Counted from the stretch's first letter, positions 50,133 to 62,700 are shown. The stretch is DNA of 64,000 nucleotides from Rotaria macrura (GCA_900239685.1 OENT01000367.1:62001-126000); one strand, 5' to 3'. The notes: generated by a model not told the origin, from the letters alone. Numbers and translations: made by a program.

Positions 50133-52884
50133 TCAATCATCAGTAGAATCATTCATAGTCTGTATTGGTGTTAGACGAACGATAGAGTTGAGTGCATTGC
50201 CAAGACTTTCCACAGATTTTTCTAATCAAATCAAATTGAATGGAACATACAAATAAACGAACATGATCGATTGTAACTACCTGATTTCTTTTGGTGTTTT
50301 TTCATTCTTTTGAATTCTTGATGTCGAGTTAGGTTAGATCTATGAATTGATCGTCGAATTTCATCAGCATGCTTTTTATCAGTTAGATCTATAGCTTGCT
50401 TTTTCAATGTTTGCTTCGTTTTATCCATAGCTTGAACGGTAAAATGAACCTTTGTAAGAAAAGAAATTTCTTCAAACGAAAGAAAAGATTTGTCTATTGA
50501 AATACTTTTTGCAAACGTTTTGCTGTTGATTGATAACTATGATCGTCGTCATGCATAGTTTCGGCAATACTTGTTTCATTTTCTGATGTATTTTCTTCTT
50601 GATTCATTTCAGAATCCTTGTGGCTATGTAATGACGATGAAAGATCTAATCCAATCAACAAGCTATTTTCTAAATCTTTCAATTGTTCATCTTCATTATT
50701 CAATAAAGCATCGATGTCAAATGCTTGTTTCATTTGAGTAACAAGCTCAGTACTAATTATTTCATTGATTCGTTCTGGTGGTTTAGTGAAATATGTTAGT
50801 TTACCATGGGTCCAATCAGATAATACTCGTTGTGCTGCTTTATGAATATCGGGTATTCCACCTTTTTTTAAACTACCCATTTTAACAGCCAGTTTAGACA
50901 AAAAATCAGTAGAATTGTGAAAATCACTCACATCGTATTGAATTACCATCTAAAAGCAATGGATTTTTTCTTTCTGTCATTGACAATAGAAGAATATCGA
51001 ATTGTCCAACTCAACAGTATTGAATATTTTAAAATTAAACTAAAGGTATCGTCTCTAGACTAAGAGATTCGTAAGATGGAGTATGTAAGATGAACTTGGA
51101 TGAAACTAGTAGTAGACTCTGATGTTATTTACAATATATTCCTATAAGTCAAAAATTCATTGTACTCATTTTTTTACTTTTTTAACAAATCTTGTTACAG
51201 AGCTCGTCAAGTTATATATATATATAGCCAATACGCTATAAATCCTTTAGCATAGGCTATGAATGTTAAACTAAATTGCTCATATTTTTCAATGGTATTA
51301 GCTTGAAAGTTAGATCTTCAACTTGTTTCGTATATGCCGCATATACTTGAGCTACAATTTATCTATATATTATCAAATAAAATATGAAAATTTTACTTGT
51401 TCTTTTGAGCATCGTTGAAGTAGTAGTTCTATTGCTGGTAATGGATCCTCGATCGTTTCAATCTATATAAAATGAAATATAACCTAAAAACCTGTCTTTT
51501 TTTCTATTGATGCACTTACTCGAACACAATTACGAAGAATTAGACTGGCTGGACTGGTTTCTTTTGACATAACAATACCAGGACTATCAAATAATTTAAT
51601 TAATTTATCGAGTTTGACAGTTTGTATTTGTCTGTACGATGCAGCAGACAAATAGAAAGGAAGAAGATCAAGAGAACTTATTTAATTGAATCATATTTAT
51701 TACTTGGTGATACCTGGCAATGAACCTGTTTGACATGCTTGAGTTCGTTTCAAACTATTAATCACACTACTTTTACCAACATTAGGAAATCCTGTTGTGG
51801 AACAAGTTTTGATGGAAATTTAATTTTCTCGAAAACAAAAGTCAATTCTTACCAACGATTCCAACAGTAATACTTGTTTTAATATCATTATTTCGACAAT
51901 AATTCGACAGAAGATTCATTAATGTAGTTGCACCAATACATTTATTTGATGATTTAAGTAACTGGTCATCACAAGCTTTTATTGATGTTGTAACATGACC
52001 CTAGAAGAATGATATTAAACATGTTTTTTATCAAAGTAAAATTGACATGTACTAAGCGATCACGTTGATTTTGTGTTGATGCACGAAAAGCAATAGTTGG
52101 AAATTCGTTACGTAGATATTTTAACCATTTATCAAGATTATCGCGTGGAATAAGATCTTATTCAATCATCGAGCAACAATATTACAACGATTTCTTTAAA
52201 ATGAAAAATCTCCTACCAATTTTATTCAGTAATAAAATAAGTTTTTTATTTTTTCCGGATGTTAAAATAAGTTCTTCGGCTTGTGAACAGCGACACCCAA
52301 GTGGATCGCGAGCATCGAGTACTTCAATGATAATATCAGATGCATCGATTACCTTTTCAACGAACAAAAAAGATATTGGGAATATCTAATTTGTTTTTTT
52401 TGTTCTTCTAGATTCATACTTTTTTAAATTCACGATAGAACATTTTTCGGGATCTTTCTTGCACATCACCAATATCAGATATGAAACGATCTTCTTCACT
52501 CTACATTCAACATACAAACTGTACTGACTGATATAAAAATTCATAGATCTGCATACTGATGAGCTTTGCTCATGTTCAAATTCATTTTGTCGTTGTTCAA
52601 TATCGAGCATCATTGATTCTAAAGTCCTTGGTCGTTCTTGTTCAAACTTAAAAAATATTCAAACTAATATAATTATATGGAAATATTTTAGTAAATTGAA
52701 ACCTGTTTTTTCCTATTTTCAGACTTGAGAGCTGAATCTTTTCTGATTGCACCTGAAGTTGGAAATTTAACATCTCTCGGTTTCTTCCCTAAGTAATAAA
52801 ACATAAACTAGTTGATCGATTTGCTTTTTTGTATGAAATATTGTTACTTTGATTTTCGGAATATTTTCTAGTTTCTTTACTCAT
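50133..52884 (-). CDS. GNL3: Nucleostemin-family nucleolar GTPase GNL3/GNL3L (apparent frameshift near the start)
   Basis: Thirteen exons: 52884-52848, 52790-52703, 52646-52557, 52500-52420, 52352-52217, 52156-52053, 52000-51853, 51791-51704, 51631-51520, 51462-51397, 50949-50507 (donor at 50505-50506), 50449-50281 and 50221-50133; about 550 residues. It is a circularly permuted GTPase: [12 protein letters not shown] and LLLNKIDLIP (G4) come before [15 protein letters not shown] (P-loop, G1), PGITK (G2) and DSPGIV (G3). The C-terminal part has [10 protein letters not shown] and [13 protein letters not shown], as in GNL3L. These proteins act in nucleolar ribosome maturation. Exons 3-13 keep frame. 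In exon 2, the first half (RKKPRDVKF) and second half ([12 protein letters not shown]) both look like the family but lie in different frames, separated by a run of six A on the coding strand (52739-52744). One base is missing or extra, through error or real mutation. Confidence 0.88.
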
Positions 52885-53446
52885 TTCTAATGTTGTTGAA
52901 TGTAAGAATATTGAGTGAAAGGAAAAATATATCTAAGCATACATTTTAAAATCATATATGAAAAATAAATTATCAAAAACTACATATTCAGTTTATTTAA
53001 GTATTTAAGAAATGTTTTTTCGTGTCAAGTAACATGGAACTTGACAAGATATTTTGAAAGACTTAACAAATTTTAGTGTTCGAAATCATATTTTCCATTG
53101 ATTTGAGTAAAGTAAGACCAATAATATTGACAGCAAGTATACTACCACCATGAATACAATATGAGTATTTATTTCTAGTGACCTCTAGTATTTTCGGTAG
53201 ATCGGGAGAAAAATTTTGTAGACATTAAAAGAGGTTAAAGGAAAAATTTGTAGAACAAGACACCAGATATAATTCATACATATTTGGTTCGAGCAATGAA
53301 TGACGATTTATATAAATACTTTTCATATAGACCATGCATCGGTTTTAAGAGCTCTGGTTAACAAAAGAAGCACATGATTTGAAACAGCCATTTTCTATCT
53401 ATCCAACTGTGGATTTAGAATTCGTTTTTGAACTGAAGCCATATAA
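52885..53446. other. Spacer left of the first TIR element
   Basis: About 560 bp upstream of GNL3. No gene or clear repeat is seen. It should contain the GNL3 promoter. Confidence 0.45.
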
Positions 53447-54255
53447 GGGCACGGCCAAGGATCAGCGCTCTCATCTGGGGAACTTTTAAAATTGGAAAGC
53501 GATAGTGAACGTTCCGAAAATCCGAAGTTTGCTATCAACAGAATATCAAACTTGTTGTAAACTACGAGAGGAGTGATATACACTCCAGTTTTTCTCCGAT
53601 ACATGCTGCAATAAAAACCTATCGAGTAATTTCATCCAAAAGGTGCAGCTTTTTGACATTGTTAGATTTTATTTTTCTCTGAAAACTAGTCGGAAGATTT
53701 TATGAGATTTTATTGTAAGAATAAAACGAACATACTGCATAGATACGACTGTTTGCATAGTGCTCATGTATCAGAAAAGAAGACCAGTTTTATCTTTATG
53801 GTTTGAAATGGTAAGTTATGAAACCTTCCTCTGCAGACATTAAAGAAAATATGAAATTCTGAAACAAAATGAAATTCCATAACGAGCGATACTTTAAGCG
53901 TTTTTATTTGATGCAAGAAAAGTGGATCAGAAGAGACCTGATATTCTAACAGGTTGTTGGAAGCGCAACAACTTTTGAATGCCTATCCTTAATTTGAATT
54001 CTTCGTTCTTTCGTATAAAAATGATTTCCTCCCAGTCACTCCAAAAAAGATTACATTTTTTTGAAATTCCGTAACGGTTACTTTTTGTGATATGACTCTG
54101 TTGCAAAAGAAGAGAAATGAATGAAATCTTAATTGGTGATAGATCTAAACAAGCTCTATTTCTGATAAAAATTTCCAAAAGTTTGCTTATATTACAAAGA
54201 AGTTACCAAGACTTGAATCTCAAAAAATGAAATTCGGTAACGCTTGGCCGTGCCG
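53447..54255. mobile_element. TIR element, copy 1 (~809 bp, non-autonomous)
   Basis: It begins GGGCACGGCCAAGG and ends CTTGGCCGTGCCG, a terminal inverted repeat of about 13 bp. The whole unit recurs in direct orientation at 58026-59289. Lengths agree: 809 bp here, and 1,264 bp there minus a 456 bp insertion (447 bp element plus 9 bp duplication) is 808. No transposase is visible. A 69-codon minus-strand frame starts inside the left end (53604 to 53395) and is partly shared by the second copy. The uninterrupted site TGATATGAC is at 54088-54096. No target duplication is clear; ATAA lies before the left end and ATAAC after the right end. Confidence 0.82.
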
Positions 54256-54976
54256 ATAACTAGTTACAAATTGTTCTTTTTTTATTCTAGTGCGAAACAG
54301 TTATTATTAGCCAGATTGTGTATACCGAGGTTTGCTTGTACGGTGACATGAAATATTAAAATAAAATGTTAGTCTTCTAAAAGAAAACTACTACTTTGCA
54401 GCATACCAATATACAGCTAGGAATTTTATCTATGACATAATGACAAAAACAAACTAACGCTTGAAAGAATATTTTGTGATTATAAATGATGAGATTCTTT
54501 TTCATGGTACGATTGTTTATATTGGAATTATATTATCAAGTCTAGAGAACAGCGTATTGTTATTCATGGTTATCGGATTACACAAAATGAAAGAAGATTT
54601 ATTTTAACAATGTACTTACGACTCAGTTAAAACCATTGTTTCTAATAAGGCTCTCGGATAATGAAATAATTATCTGCAGAAAATGAGCTTAGAGATCAAA
54701 ATTGACAATCTTCATCGCTGTATCAAATCATCTGAAACAACTATTTTAGTCTCATGAATAAAAGACAGAGCATGGATATTATCCAAAAATAAATATCATT
54801 AAAGTTTTCGTTGAAAAATAAATGTAACGATAATAAACTATTATTAATGGGATTCAAGCCCCATCATTAGATGAGTGTTTATCAAATACGAGTTCATTTT
54901 TTGGTTCTCGTAACCCGAAGAAAATTTATAAATCAAACAATTACTGTTATATTTATTTCTTTTTGTTTTATTGTTA

Positions 54977-56434
54977 TCAAGAATTTGAATAATGGTCAAC
55001 GTTCATGTCATTTATTCCTAATAAATCGTTTTCGTCATCCGTACGTTGGTAGCGTTCAACGATCAATTGTGGATCAGGTTCAGGTGCACAAATATTTTGT
55101 AAATAACAGTTACCAGCTGGATCATCTAAAACGATGGTAACATATTTTTTCCCGGCAAGTATATCTGCAATATCGTTAAGAAATGATGACATGTAATTCT
55201 GATCCGTATTCACAGCTTGACTATCTCCACTGCTATATGGCATGATGATAGTTGATAATTGTGATTGCAACGTCGTAAATATTCCTTCAACAGTCGTAAA
55301 TCGTCCACCGATGGATCTTGACGATGATGATAGTTCGAAGTCAAGATCAGGTATAGAAAAAGACGATGTTTCAGAGACTAATATATCTCGATTTAAATCA
55401 ATTGGATCTTTCATAATTAAACGATAACGAACACCTTCAGGTGAAATACCTGAACCAGATTTAACTTCATTTGATTTATTTCCACAAGCATCACATGCTG
55501 TTGCCATAATAATAACTTCTTTAAAGTGTGGTATTTGCGTCACTTTCATATTCGTATCGCATGGTGCATTACATGAGGGACAATTAGTGTGAAACATCAG
55601 TACTTCATCTTTTATGTTTTCAGCTTGTTCTATTTTATATTCATTTTCTACCTCTTCTTCTGTCATGCCTAACATTGTGTTTTGCTCTGATGTTCGTCGA
55701 TAATTTTTAATTTTCATTTGTTCATCATGATGCGGTGCTTTTGGATTTTCAATAAAACTATTACCACTTGGATCATCAATTTCGAAATGAAAAGTTTCTG
55801 ATAAAGTTTTGAATAATTCAACGCGACTGATAAATTCACATAGTTTTTGTTTTTGTTGTTTGAATTGTGAAAGATTTTTTTCATCATTATCATTAGTTGG
55901 AATTTCTTTTGAATTTTTCTGAAGTTCATCAATTGTTTCTTCGATTTGTTTAATTGTTTTCTTTATATTTTCAACAATAGAATCGAGAAACCCTGAAAAA
56001 TAGTTTGTTTTTTTAAATTTCATTCTATCGTTTTATTTTCTCGTGCTATTTTACAAACCTTCAATCGTTGTTAAGAGACCGTTTTCACCGTGTGGTTGTT
56101 GTTCAAAATCCAATTCTTTGATTCGAATTACACCATAAGTTGATTTAAGAATTTGACGATTAAGATCTTTCGCATTAATAATATGAAGTTGAATTAATAT
56201 TCCATATGATTCTATACGTTGTGCTGGTTGAATATCATTATTCTTAAAATGACATGAATCACATTCGAATGAACTTAGTATAACCTCCTTATAATATGGA
56301 ATACGTGTTAGTAATAGACGCGTATGTCCTTGCTCATAGCAATTCATACAGAGTGATTCGATTTCGGTCAATTGATTTTCAGCATCATCGGCTGATAGTG
56401 CACTAAAAATCGGATGTGTCTCGGTAGTAGCCAT
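54977..56434 (-). CDS. ZPR1: Zinc finger protein ZPR1
   Basis: Two exons, 56434-56059 and 55992-54977, joined in frame over a 66 bp intron; 463 residues (human about 459). Two ZPR1 modules are present. Each has a C4 zinc finger: SLCMNCYEQGHTR then FECDSCHFKNND, and TNCPSCNAPCDTNMK then ACDACGNKSNEVKSG. Each is followed by the characteristic DLNRQILKS / DLNRDILVSE strand and a beta-rich/helical domain (GLLTTIEGF; GRFTTVEGIF). YVTIVLDDPAGNCYLQN matches the second module's conserved end. ZPR1 binds eEF1A, helping it fold, and moves to the nucleus on growth stimulation. An acceptor-like ATTCTAG lies 20 nt before the ATG. The longer reading that starts at 56443 uses TTG and is less likely. Confidence 0.95.
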
Positions 56435-56862
56435 GTGAATCAAATGTTTTTGATCTAGAATATTTTATGAAAATAAACGTCTCCTTTATAGAACAGTAGA
56501 ACATGATGTAATATGTCGAGAAATGTGTCAATTATTATGAAATAACAATAAAGTGCACCCTTGGTTTCTTTTTAAGAAGCTCAATGAGAGAAATCATCTT
56601 GCATCATTTAATCGAATTATATCGCAAACAAGTCGTCAGATAGGTCATACTAAAGAAATAGGCTGTTATTGCAAACCAATCATATCGATTGATTCATATT
56701 TGCAAAAAGCGCCCTCTGCTACCAGATACTATTTCTGCAATCAAATTTTACGAAATTTTCAAAATCTTTTTCTAGGCTTTCTTTAAAAGTGCAAACTCAG
56801 AAAAAAGTTCTCATGAAAATACGAAAAGTTTTCTTAATTAAATGAAAAAAACCAATGAACCG
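56435..56862. other. Spacer between ZPR1 and the GTPase pseudogene
   Basis: About 430 bp of A+T-rich DNA. A 77-codon plus-strand frame has no recognisable content. No other feature is seen. Confidence 0.45.
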
Positions 56863-58025
56863 CTACAGTTCATCGGAAAAATCGATGATCGTAATGATAA
56901 TCACTCCATTTTCACAAACTTGTTGAATCGAATTCCTTTGATAATCATAAGCTGTATCAGGCTCCCATGTTCCTATAGGTATTTCGATTTCGAATATTCC
57001 TAGACGATTGGTGATTCAAATAATCTCTATCGATCGCTTTGTTTTCAAACATTTTTTCAGCCTGAATTACAACCGACGAGCCACGACCATTGACATTGTA
57101 TACATTTGCACACGATGGACATTCAATACGTATTTGAATATTTCCATTGTCTTTAACTCGAAATATATGAATGTCAGGAACGAATTGAGAAGAAAAATCA
57201 GTATGAATTGAACTATCTTCAGTAAATTTTAAGTTTTTCGTAACTTTGATATTATTGGCAAGCGGTTGTTAGGGATAAATAAACCATAGATTTTGCAAAG
57301 AATTCATTTTAAATTCTCTTAGTTCAAGTTGAACTTTAACGTATCGTTTGTTAGATGCACGTAATCGATTTTCATGATTAGATGCCAATAAAGAAGTTGC
57401 ATAATCATAGACTCGAGCAAACATATTTGACTGATTCAACATTTCGTCATCGTTTTACCTGATAACGTGAGTTCTTCAACTAAAACTTTGGTTAATAATA
57501 ATTCAATTTGTTTGATTATTGTATTTAACACATTGGTATGTTTAGCAGCATTCGATCCTTTAATCAAAGTTTGAATTAGTTCGATTGATCGATTATTGTA
57601 TACATGGTCAGCTTCGCTATCACTACTACCAATAACAAAACGTTTAAAATGTTGACTTATCCAATAGCCTTGAGATTGTTTAAATGCACCAAATAATCTT
57701 GATAGTTCAGATTTTTCAGTTTCTTCAACTTCACTTATCGTACGTAGATTTAAATAATTATGAACAATTAAAAGTCTTTGTTTGATATCCACTGCACTAA
57801 AACCTTTATCCTATGAAAATGAATTCATAAGAGAATGTGATTAATATCAATACTGAATGCATTCTGCATAAAGCACTGAACATTGAACGTTCGATTGATT
57901 ATGTGTATGTAGGAATCATTATATACATCATAAAAATACGATCATTGATTTCTCACGATTCATGCTATTCCTTTGAATATAAATACATATGCAAGAAATT
58001 AAACAAATAGAAATTGATTAAAAAT

Positions 58026-59289
58026 CGGCACGCCCACGGATCAGCGCTCTCGTCTGGGGAGCTTTTAAAATTGAAAATTAAGAGAAACCGTCTCGAAAAT
58101 CGAAATTGTGTTACCAACAGTTTATCAGACCTCTTGAAAACTAAAAGTGGAGTGATATACACTCCGGTTTTTCTCCGAAACATGCTGCAATAAAAACTTA
58201 TCGAGTAATTTCATCCAAAAGGTGCAGCTTTTTGACATTGTTAGATTTTATTTTTCTCTGAAAACTAGTCGGAAGATTTTATGAGATTTTATTGTAAGAA
58301 TAAAACGAACATAGTGCAAAGATACGACTGTTTGCATAGTGCTCATGTATCAGAAAAGAAGACCAGTTTTATCTTTATGGTTTGAAATGGTAAGCTATGA
58401 ACCTTCCTCTGCAGACATTAAAGAAAATATGAAATTCTGAAACAAAATGAAATTCCATAACGAGCGATACTTTAAGCGTTTTTATTTGATGAAGGAAAAG
58501 TGGATCAGAAGAGACCTGATATTCTAACAGGTTGTTGGAAGCGCAACAACTTTTGAATGCCTATCCTTAATTTGAATTCTTCGTTCTTTGGTATAAAAAT
58601 GATTTCCTACTAGACACTCCAAAAAAGATTAAATTTTTTTGAAACTCCGCAACAGTCACTTTTTGTGATATGACCACGGGGGAAACGGTGGATTGTTGGG
58701 ATTGCCAATCCCAAAGTAATCCCGAAAATCCCAAAAGCCACCAGCAATGTCCTCTTGTAAATGAAGGAATTTCGAGCTAAAATTTTTATCATATGTAAAC
58801 CTCGTGGTTCTTAAAATATCCTAAAAGTTCCAATGTAAACGAATGTTTCCTTTTTAAGATAATCAACTTTCAAGAAAAAAAGATTTTCGGACCGTGCTGT
58901 GAAATATGAGTATTGCTTGCGATCACACTATCTTCAGGAGAAAACATCCGTTTACGCTGAAACTTTTAGAATATTCTAAGAACTACATACGATAAACATT
59001 TCAGCTCGAAATGCCTTCATTTTCACGAGGAGATTGCTGGTGAATTTTGGGATTGTCAAAATCTGAAAAGCAAAAAGAAATCCAAACAATCCAAAAATCC
59101 GAAATCCGCCGTTTCCCCATTTGATATGACTCTGTTGCAGAAGTAGAGAAATGAATGAGATCTTTATTAGTGATAGATCTAAACAAGCTCTGCTTCTGAT
59201 AAAAATTTCCGAAAGTTTGCTTATATTACAAAGAAGTTACCAAGACTACAATGTCAAAAAATGAAATTCCGTAACGCTTGGCCATGCCG
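58026..59289. mobile_element. TIR element, copy 2 (1,264 bp including a nested insertion)
   Basis: Same element and orientation as 53447-54255. It begins CGGCACGCCCACGGATCAG and ends CTTGGCCATGCCG. From about 58160 on, the two copies are nearly identical (a few differences per 100 bp), apart from a 447 bp insertion at 58675-59121. The first ~140 bp are clearly more divergent. It lies inside the large intron of the GTPase pseudogene. No transposase frame is present. Confidence 0.82.
58675..59121. mobile_element. Nested fold-back mini-element with 9 bp target-site duplication
   Basis: It is inserted into TIR element copy 2. TGATATGAC stands on both sides (58666-58674 and 59122-59130), while copy 1 has it once at 54088-54096: a natural empty site. 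The ends are inverted repeats: GGGGGAAACGGTGGATT on the left against GGGGAAACGGCGGATTTC (reverse complement of the right end). Further inside, TTGGGATT, CCAGCAAT and GAAATTC-type words also pair. There is no coding capacity. A 9 bp duplication with long inverted ends is typical of Mutator-like elements; that class is inference. Confidence 0.85.
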
Positions 59290-61971
59290 AACTGTGTCTA
59301 TTATCGAAAAACAAACAAAGTTCGCAACAGATCTACCTAAAAGTAGACGACTCGTATGAAAAGAAGACTATTTCGAAATAGTATGTATCTGTCAGACGTA
59401 TATAGATAATTACAGTTTGATGGGCTGTGTTGAATAATAAGCACAAATATGTGGCATAATATGAAATCCAAATGTATTGCATTTATCATTAAACTATACA
59501 TAATTAATTTGATGAATTTCAATCTTATAATCAGAAATATGTACTATGGATTTTGATTATATTCCTGTAAGAGTTTAGAACAGTCTTGTCAGGTTTAGCT
59601 TTTAAATAAGATGAAAATAGAAGAGTCAAAAAAGAAATTCAGCTGTTCGAAATGTATACATTCATCGACACAACAAAGACTGATTTAAAACTTGACTTCG
59701 ATGTGAACTTAAGAATTATCCGATAACCATGTTTATAGAATTTGGAGCATTTTTCTTTTTAGAAAAACATATGTATTTTTGTCATTACTTTCTTCGACTC
59801 AAAATGAGATATCCATTGTCTTCTAAGTTGAGACAATTCGAGAAATTCTCGCGACAAGCTTTCTTCTGTAATCTAATCAGATATTTATTTCCTGTAAAGT
59901 TATTTCCTCAATATCTGACTTTGTAATAACGGAAGAAAGATAGAGGCAGGTAAAGGAACCGTTTCACTACATCAACATATACGTATGTCATATCGTCTTA
60001 CAACAAGTATTTGCATATATTTCATATATCTTGTACCTACCTTTCCTTATTAATTAAAACATTTTCAAGTAATAGGTAATATCATAAATGGTAGAATTTC
60101 TCATTCCGCATTTAATCTCTGAATTAGTTTTATATAAAGAACTAAAAAACATAATCAACTACAAGACATCATATGAAAAGCTTTACATTCTACAAAGTAA
60201 ACAAAATTGACTTCACTTGTATGGTCCTTGTTATTAAACGAAGGGGAGCACTGTATCATCCACTTATACTGCTGCAAGAAAACTCATTGGTTCTCTGCAC
60301 AAAAAAGAAATTACTTCTCTTCTTCAGCTAATAAATCATAAGGAAGGTTATAACAGCGGACTGTTGTTAGACTAATCGATATGATTGGTTAATTGATCAC
60401 ATGAAAAAAGAATCTAATCGATCGTGTCCTAAAACCTGACGTTCGTCAAAGTGTCGAAAATTCATGATATTGAACTTTCTCTTATGTTGAAAACAAACAG
60501 TACATATATAAAATAAAATTGAATAAAACATTCATATTTCAAAAATTTTTATGATATCAATAAAAGATAACCCTTCTAAAAGAAGCGATTTGGATGCATC
60601 TATTAATTATGGCACATAACATGAGAAAAGCAAGATGATCAAGGTAATCGATGCTTTTATGAAATTATCTCAAACGACACTATCATCATAGAGTATGCAT
60701 GAAGCATCTGTCAGTCACATGAGTATGGTGTTTAATCTGTGAATATACTTTTCAAGGTGAAATTCTAACCATTACTTTGACGTTAAATGAACAGATTGCT
60801 TGCTGAAAATATGAAATGCTCAAGTACCAGCCGAATTTCTAATCGAAATTATAGATGCTATAGTTCTTACTAAGACTCTCGTAGAATCACATAAAAAGTG
60901 AGTAGCCATGCACTAAATGAAAAATATATGAGCAAATAAACATTGTTGATGTGACCCTCCACAACATATTGTACTATAATTTGAACCTTTCTAATTTTCC
61001 TAGCAATCTCTGAATATCTTCTGTAGTTTTTATGACGACTGTGGTTTCGAACGATAATGTTCAATCGTTGGAGTTCTGTTCTTCATTATGCGAGGTTCAG
61101 TGAAGGCATAGAAATCATCGACTTTTAAATCATTTGAATGAGTTCCCGATTGAAATGTCAGATTAAAATGAAATAAGGTGAACAGATACAGAGTAAGACC
61201 GCTATTCTCCCCCTTCTCCTCGAAATTTTCTAACCAGAATATGCTCAAAATTTCCTCTTTCTTAACCTATTTTCAGTGGTTTTTAGTTAATTGAATAGCA
61301 TACGTATTCTCTCTATAGTTTACTAAGGAGGAAGGTAATCTTTACAGATTGAAAGACTGCTTGAGTATATATGTAAGAGCACTTGTTCAAACAGCTTGGA
61401 GTGTATAATTAACAAGGTTTTTGTACGAGTATGTTCACACTTTTGGTGTAAGGAGAATGTATCAAATAAAATATTTCCTATGGATTGCAGAGTTCTTCAT
61501 GCTACATCTTGTGATATGTACTGCTGTCTCTGAATAAAACTTATTTCGAGAATAAATTATGACTGACGAATTTCTACGTATTATTATGTGTCGCTGACTA
61601 GATTTGAAACCATACTAAGGGATGGTACTCCATCTTTCCTATACCAGTTAAGTAAAGTTAAAACTTTTTCTTTAAAGGATAAAGTAAAGCTGAAACATGC
61701 CCTACTTTTTATGCACACAAGGAAAATGTTGTTTTTTACCTCAACTTTGCTTGTTTCGAGTAAAACAACGAGAAATTGCTAACCGTAAACAACACTTGTT
61801 GAAATCAATTGATGGTCTCTATTTTTAAAGAACTCAAGAAGAAAAACCTCCATATAAAACGTGAATACTGCTCAAATCTCGAAATATAGGTATGCAGTTA
61901 CGATTTGTCATATTTCAACAAGAGAATCGTTAAATAAAAATAGAAGGATAACAATAGTCAAGTATACCTAC
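59290..61971. other. Remainder of the large pseudogene intron
   Basis: About 2.7 kb between the nested mobile element and exon A of the GTPase pseudogene. No frame above 75 codons, and no repeat was recognised. It is unusually long for an intron in this window and could hide unrecognised decayed insertions. Confidence 0.45.
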
Positions 61972-62404
61972 CTTTAACCTTTTATAAAGGGTTTTTAAAT
62001 AAAGTTGATCATCTAATGTGAGCTGATTGACTATGAATACATAAATCTCAGCGGAATTCAGAACCATCTCTTGGATAAATGAATCACTAATTCGACGTTC
62101 GTATGAGTTTTCAGTAAATGTATCATCATGATATTCGGCTGGTGTTCGCGTGCCATCTGTACCAATGAGTGCTATCGGTGTATCGTGTGTTTGTGATAAT
62201 AATGGTATTGATACACTCAATCCATTTGTACGTTCGATAAGTGAATGATCGAGATTAATATTAGCCATCATCCGCAAGACATAAGTTTTCCCAACGTTGT
62301 AACGACCTACAACATTACCCACAAGGCGAAAGATTTGATTATCATCTTCTTTGATTTTCTTATCGTACACATCCTTTCCTAATGGAAATGTAACAGGATA
62401 TCCC

Positions 62405-62700
62405 AGGTCGATCATCCAAGGCCGTAAACGGCCGTATACCTATTTCTTACGGCGAACGTTTTTTGTGACCGTTTACTATCGTCATAAAAGAAGTCTTACG
62501 ATGAATTACGATCGTCGTAAACGGTGATCGTGAAAAATCCACGTAAACGTTCGCCGTAAATACACGGTAACTGTAAACGATAGTCGGATATCACCGTAAA
62601 TGATCGGATACAATGACTGTAAACGGTTTAGAAAACGACTGCCGCTTTTTATCGCATTCGTTCGTAAACGGTCGTTTACGATAACATCTATTACCTTTCA
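62405..62700. repeat. Block of interspersed GTAAAC/GTTTAC words in both orientations
   Basis: At least eight occurrences of GTAAAC or GTTTAC fall within 300 bp, most flanked by CG (CCGTAAACGG at 62422, CGTAAACGGT at 62518, CGTAAACGTTCG at 62551, CTGTAAACGG at 62613, CGTAAACGGTCGTTTACG at 62662). The last is a near-perfect palindrome. Spacing is irregular, so it is not a simple tandem repeat. CG-rich words stand out against the A+T-rich background. It overlaps the start of the GTPase fragment. Confidence 0.7.

Larger units (their letters stand above)
56863..62439 (-). pseudogene. Decayed P-loop GTPase gene (GBP/dynamin-like) with a 4.2 kb intron
   Basis: Exon A, about 62439-61972 (ATG 62415 or a splice start at 62439), codes for a P-loop GTPase front: GNVVGRYNVGKTYVLRMMA, then LIGTDGTRTPAEYHDD and EIYVFIVNQLTLDDQLYL. 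It ends LYKRLK with a GTAGGT donor. Exon B starts at 57810 (acceptor CATAG, phase 0) and continues DKGFSAVDIKQRLLIVHNYL, which fits the same kind of domain. The frame then breaks at about 57462 (one-base shift), meets a stop (TAA after NLWFIYP, about 57271), and shifts again near 57018 before a last open part (LGIFEIEIPIGTWEPDTAYD) ending at 56863. The intron (57811-61971) holds a nested mobile element. Upstream of exon A is repeat DNA, so the 5' end may be lost. The family and name are uncertain; the damage is seen directly. Confidence 0.7.

Noticed and set aside
53281-53300. TTGGTTCGAGCAA word resembling a tRNA T-loop
   Set aside because: Surrounding sequence cannot form a cloverleaf.
58610-59186. 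Short frames inside the nested mini-element
   Set aside because: They lie in inverted-repeat DNA and match no transposase; the element appears non-coding.
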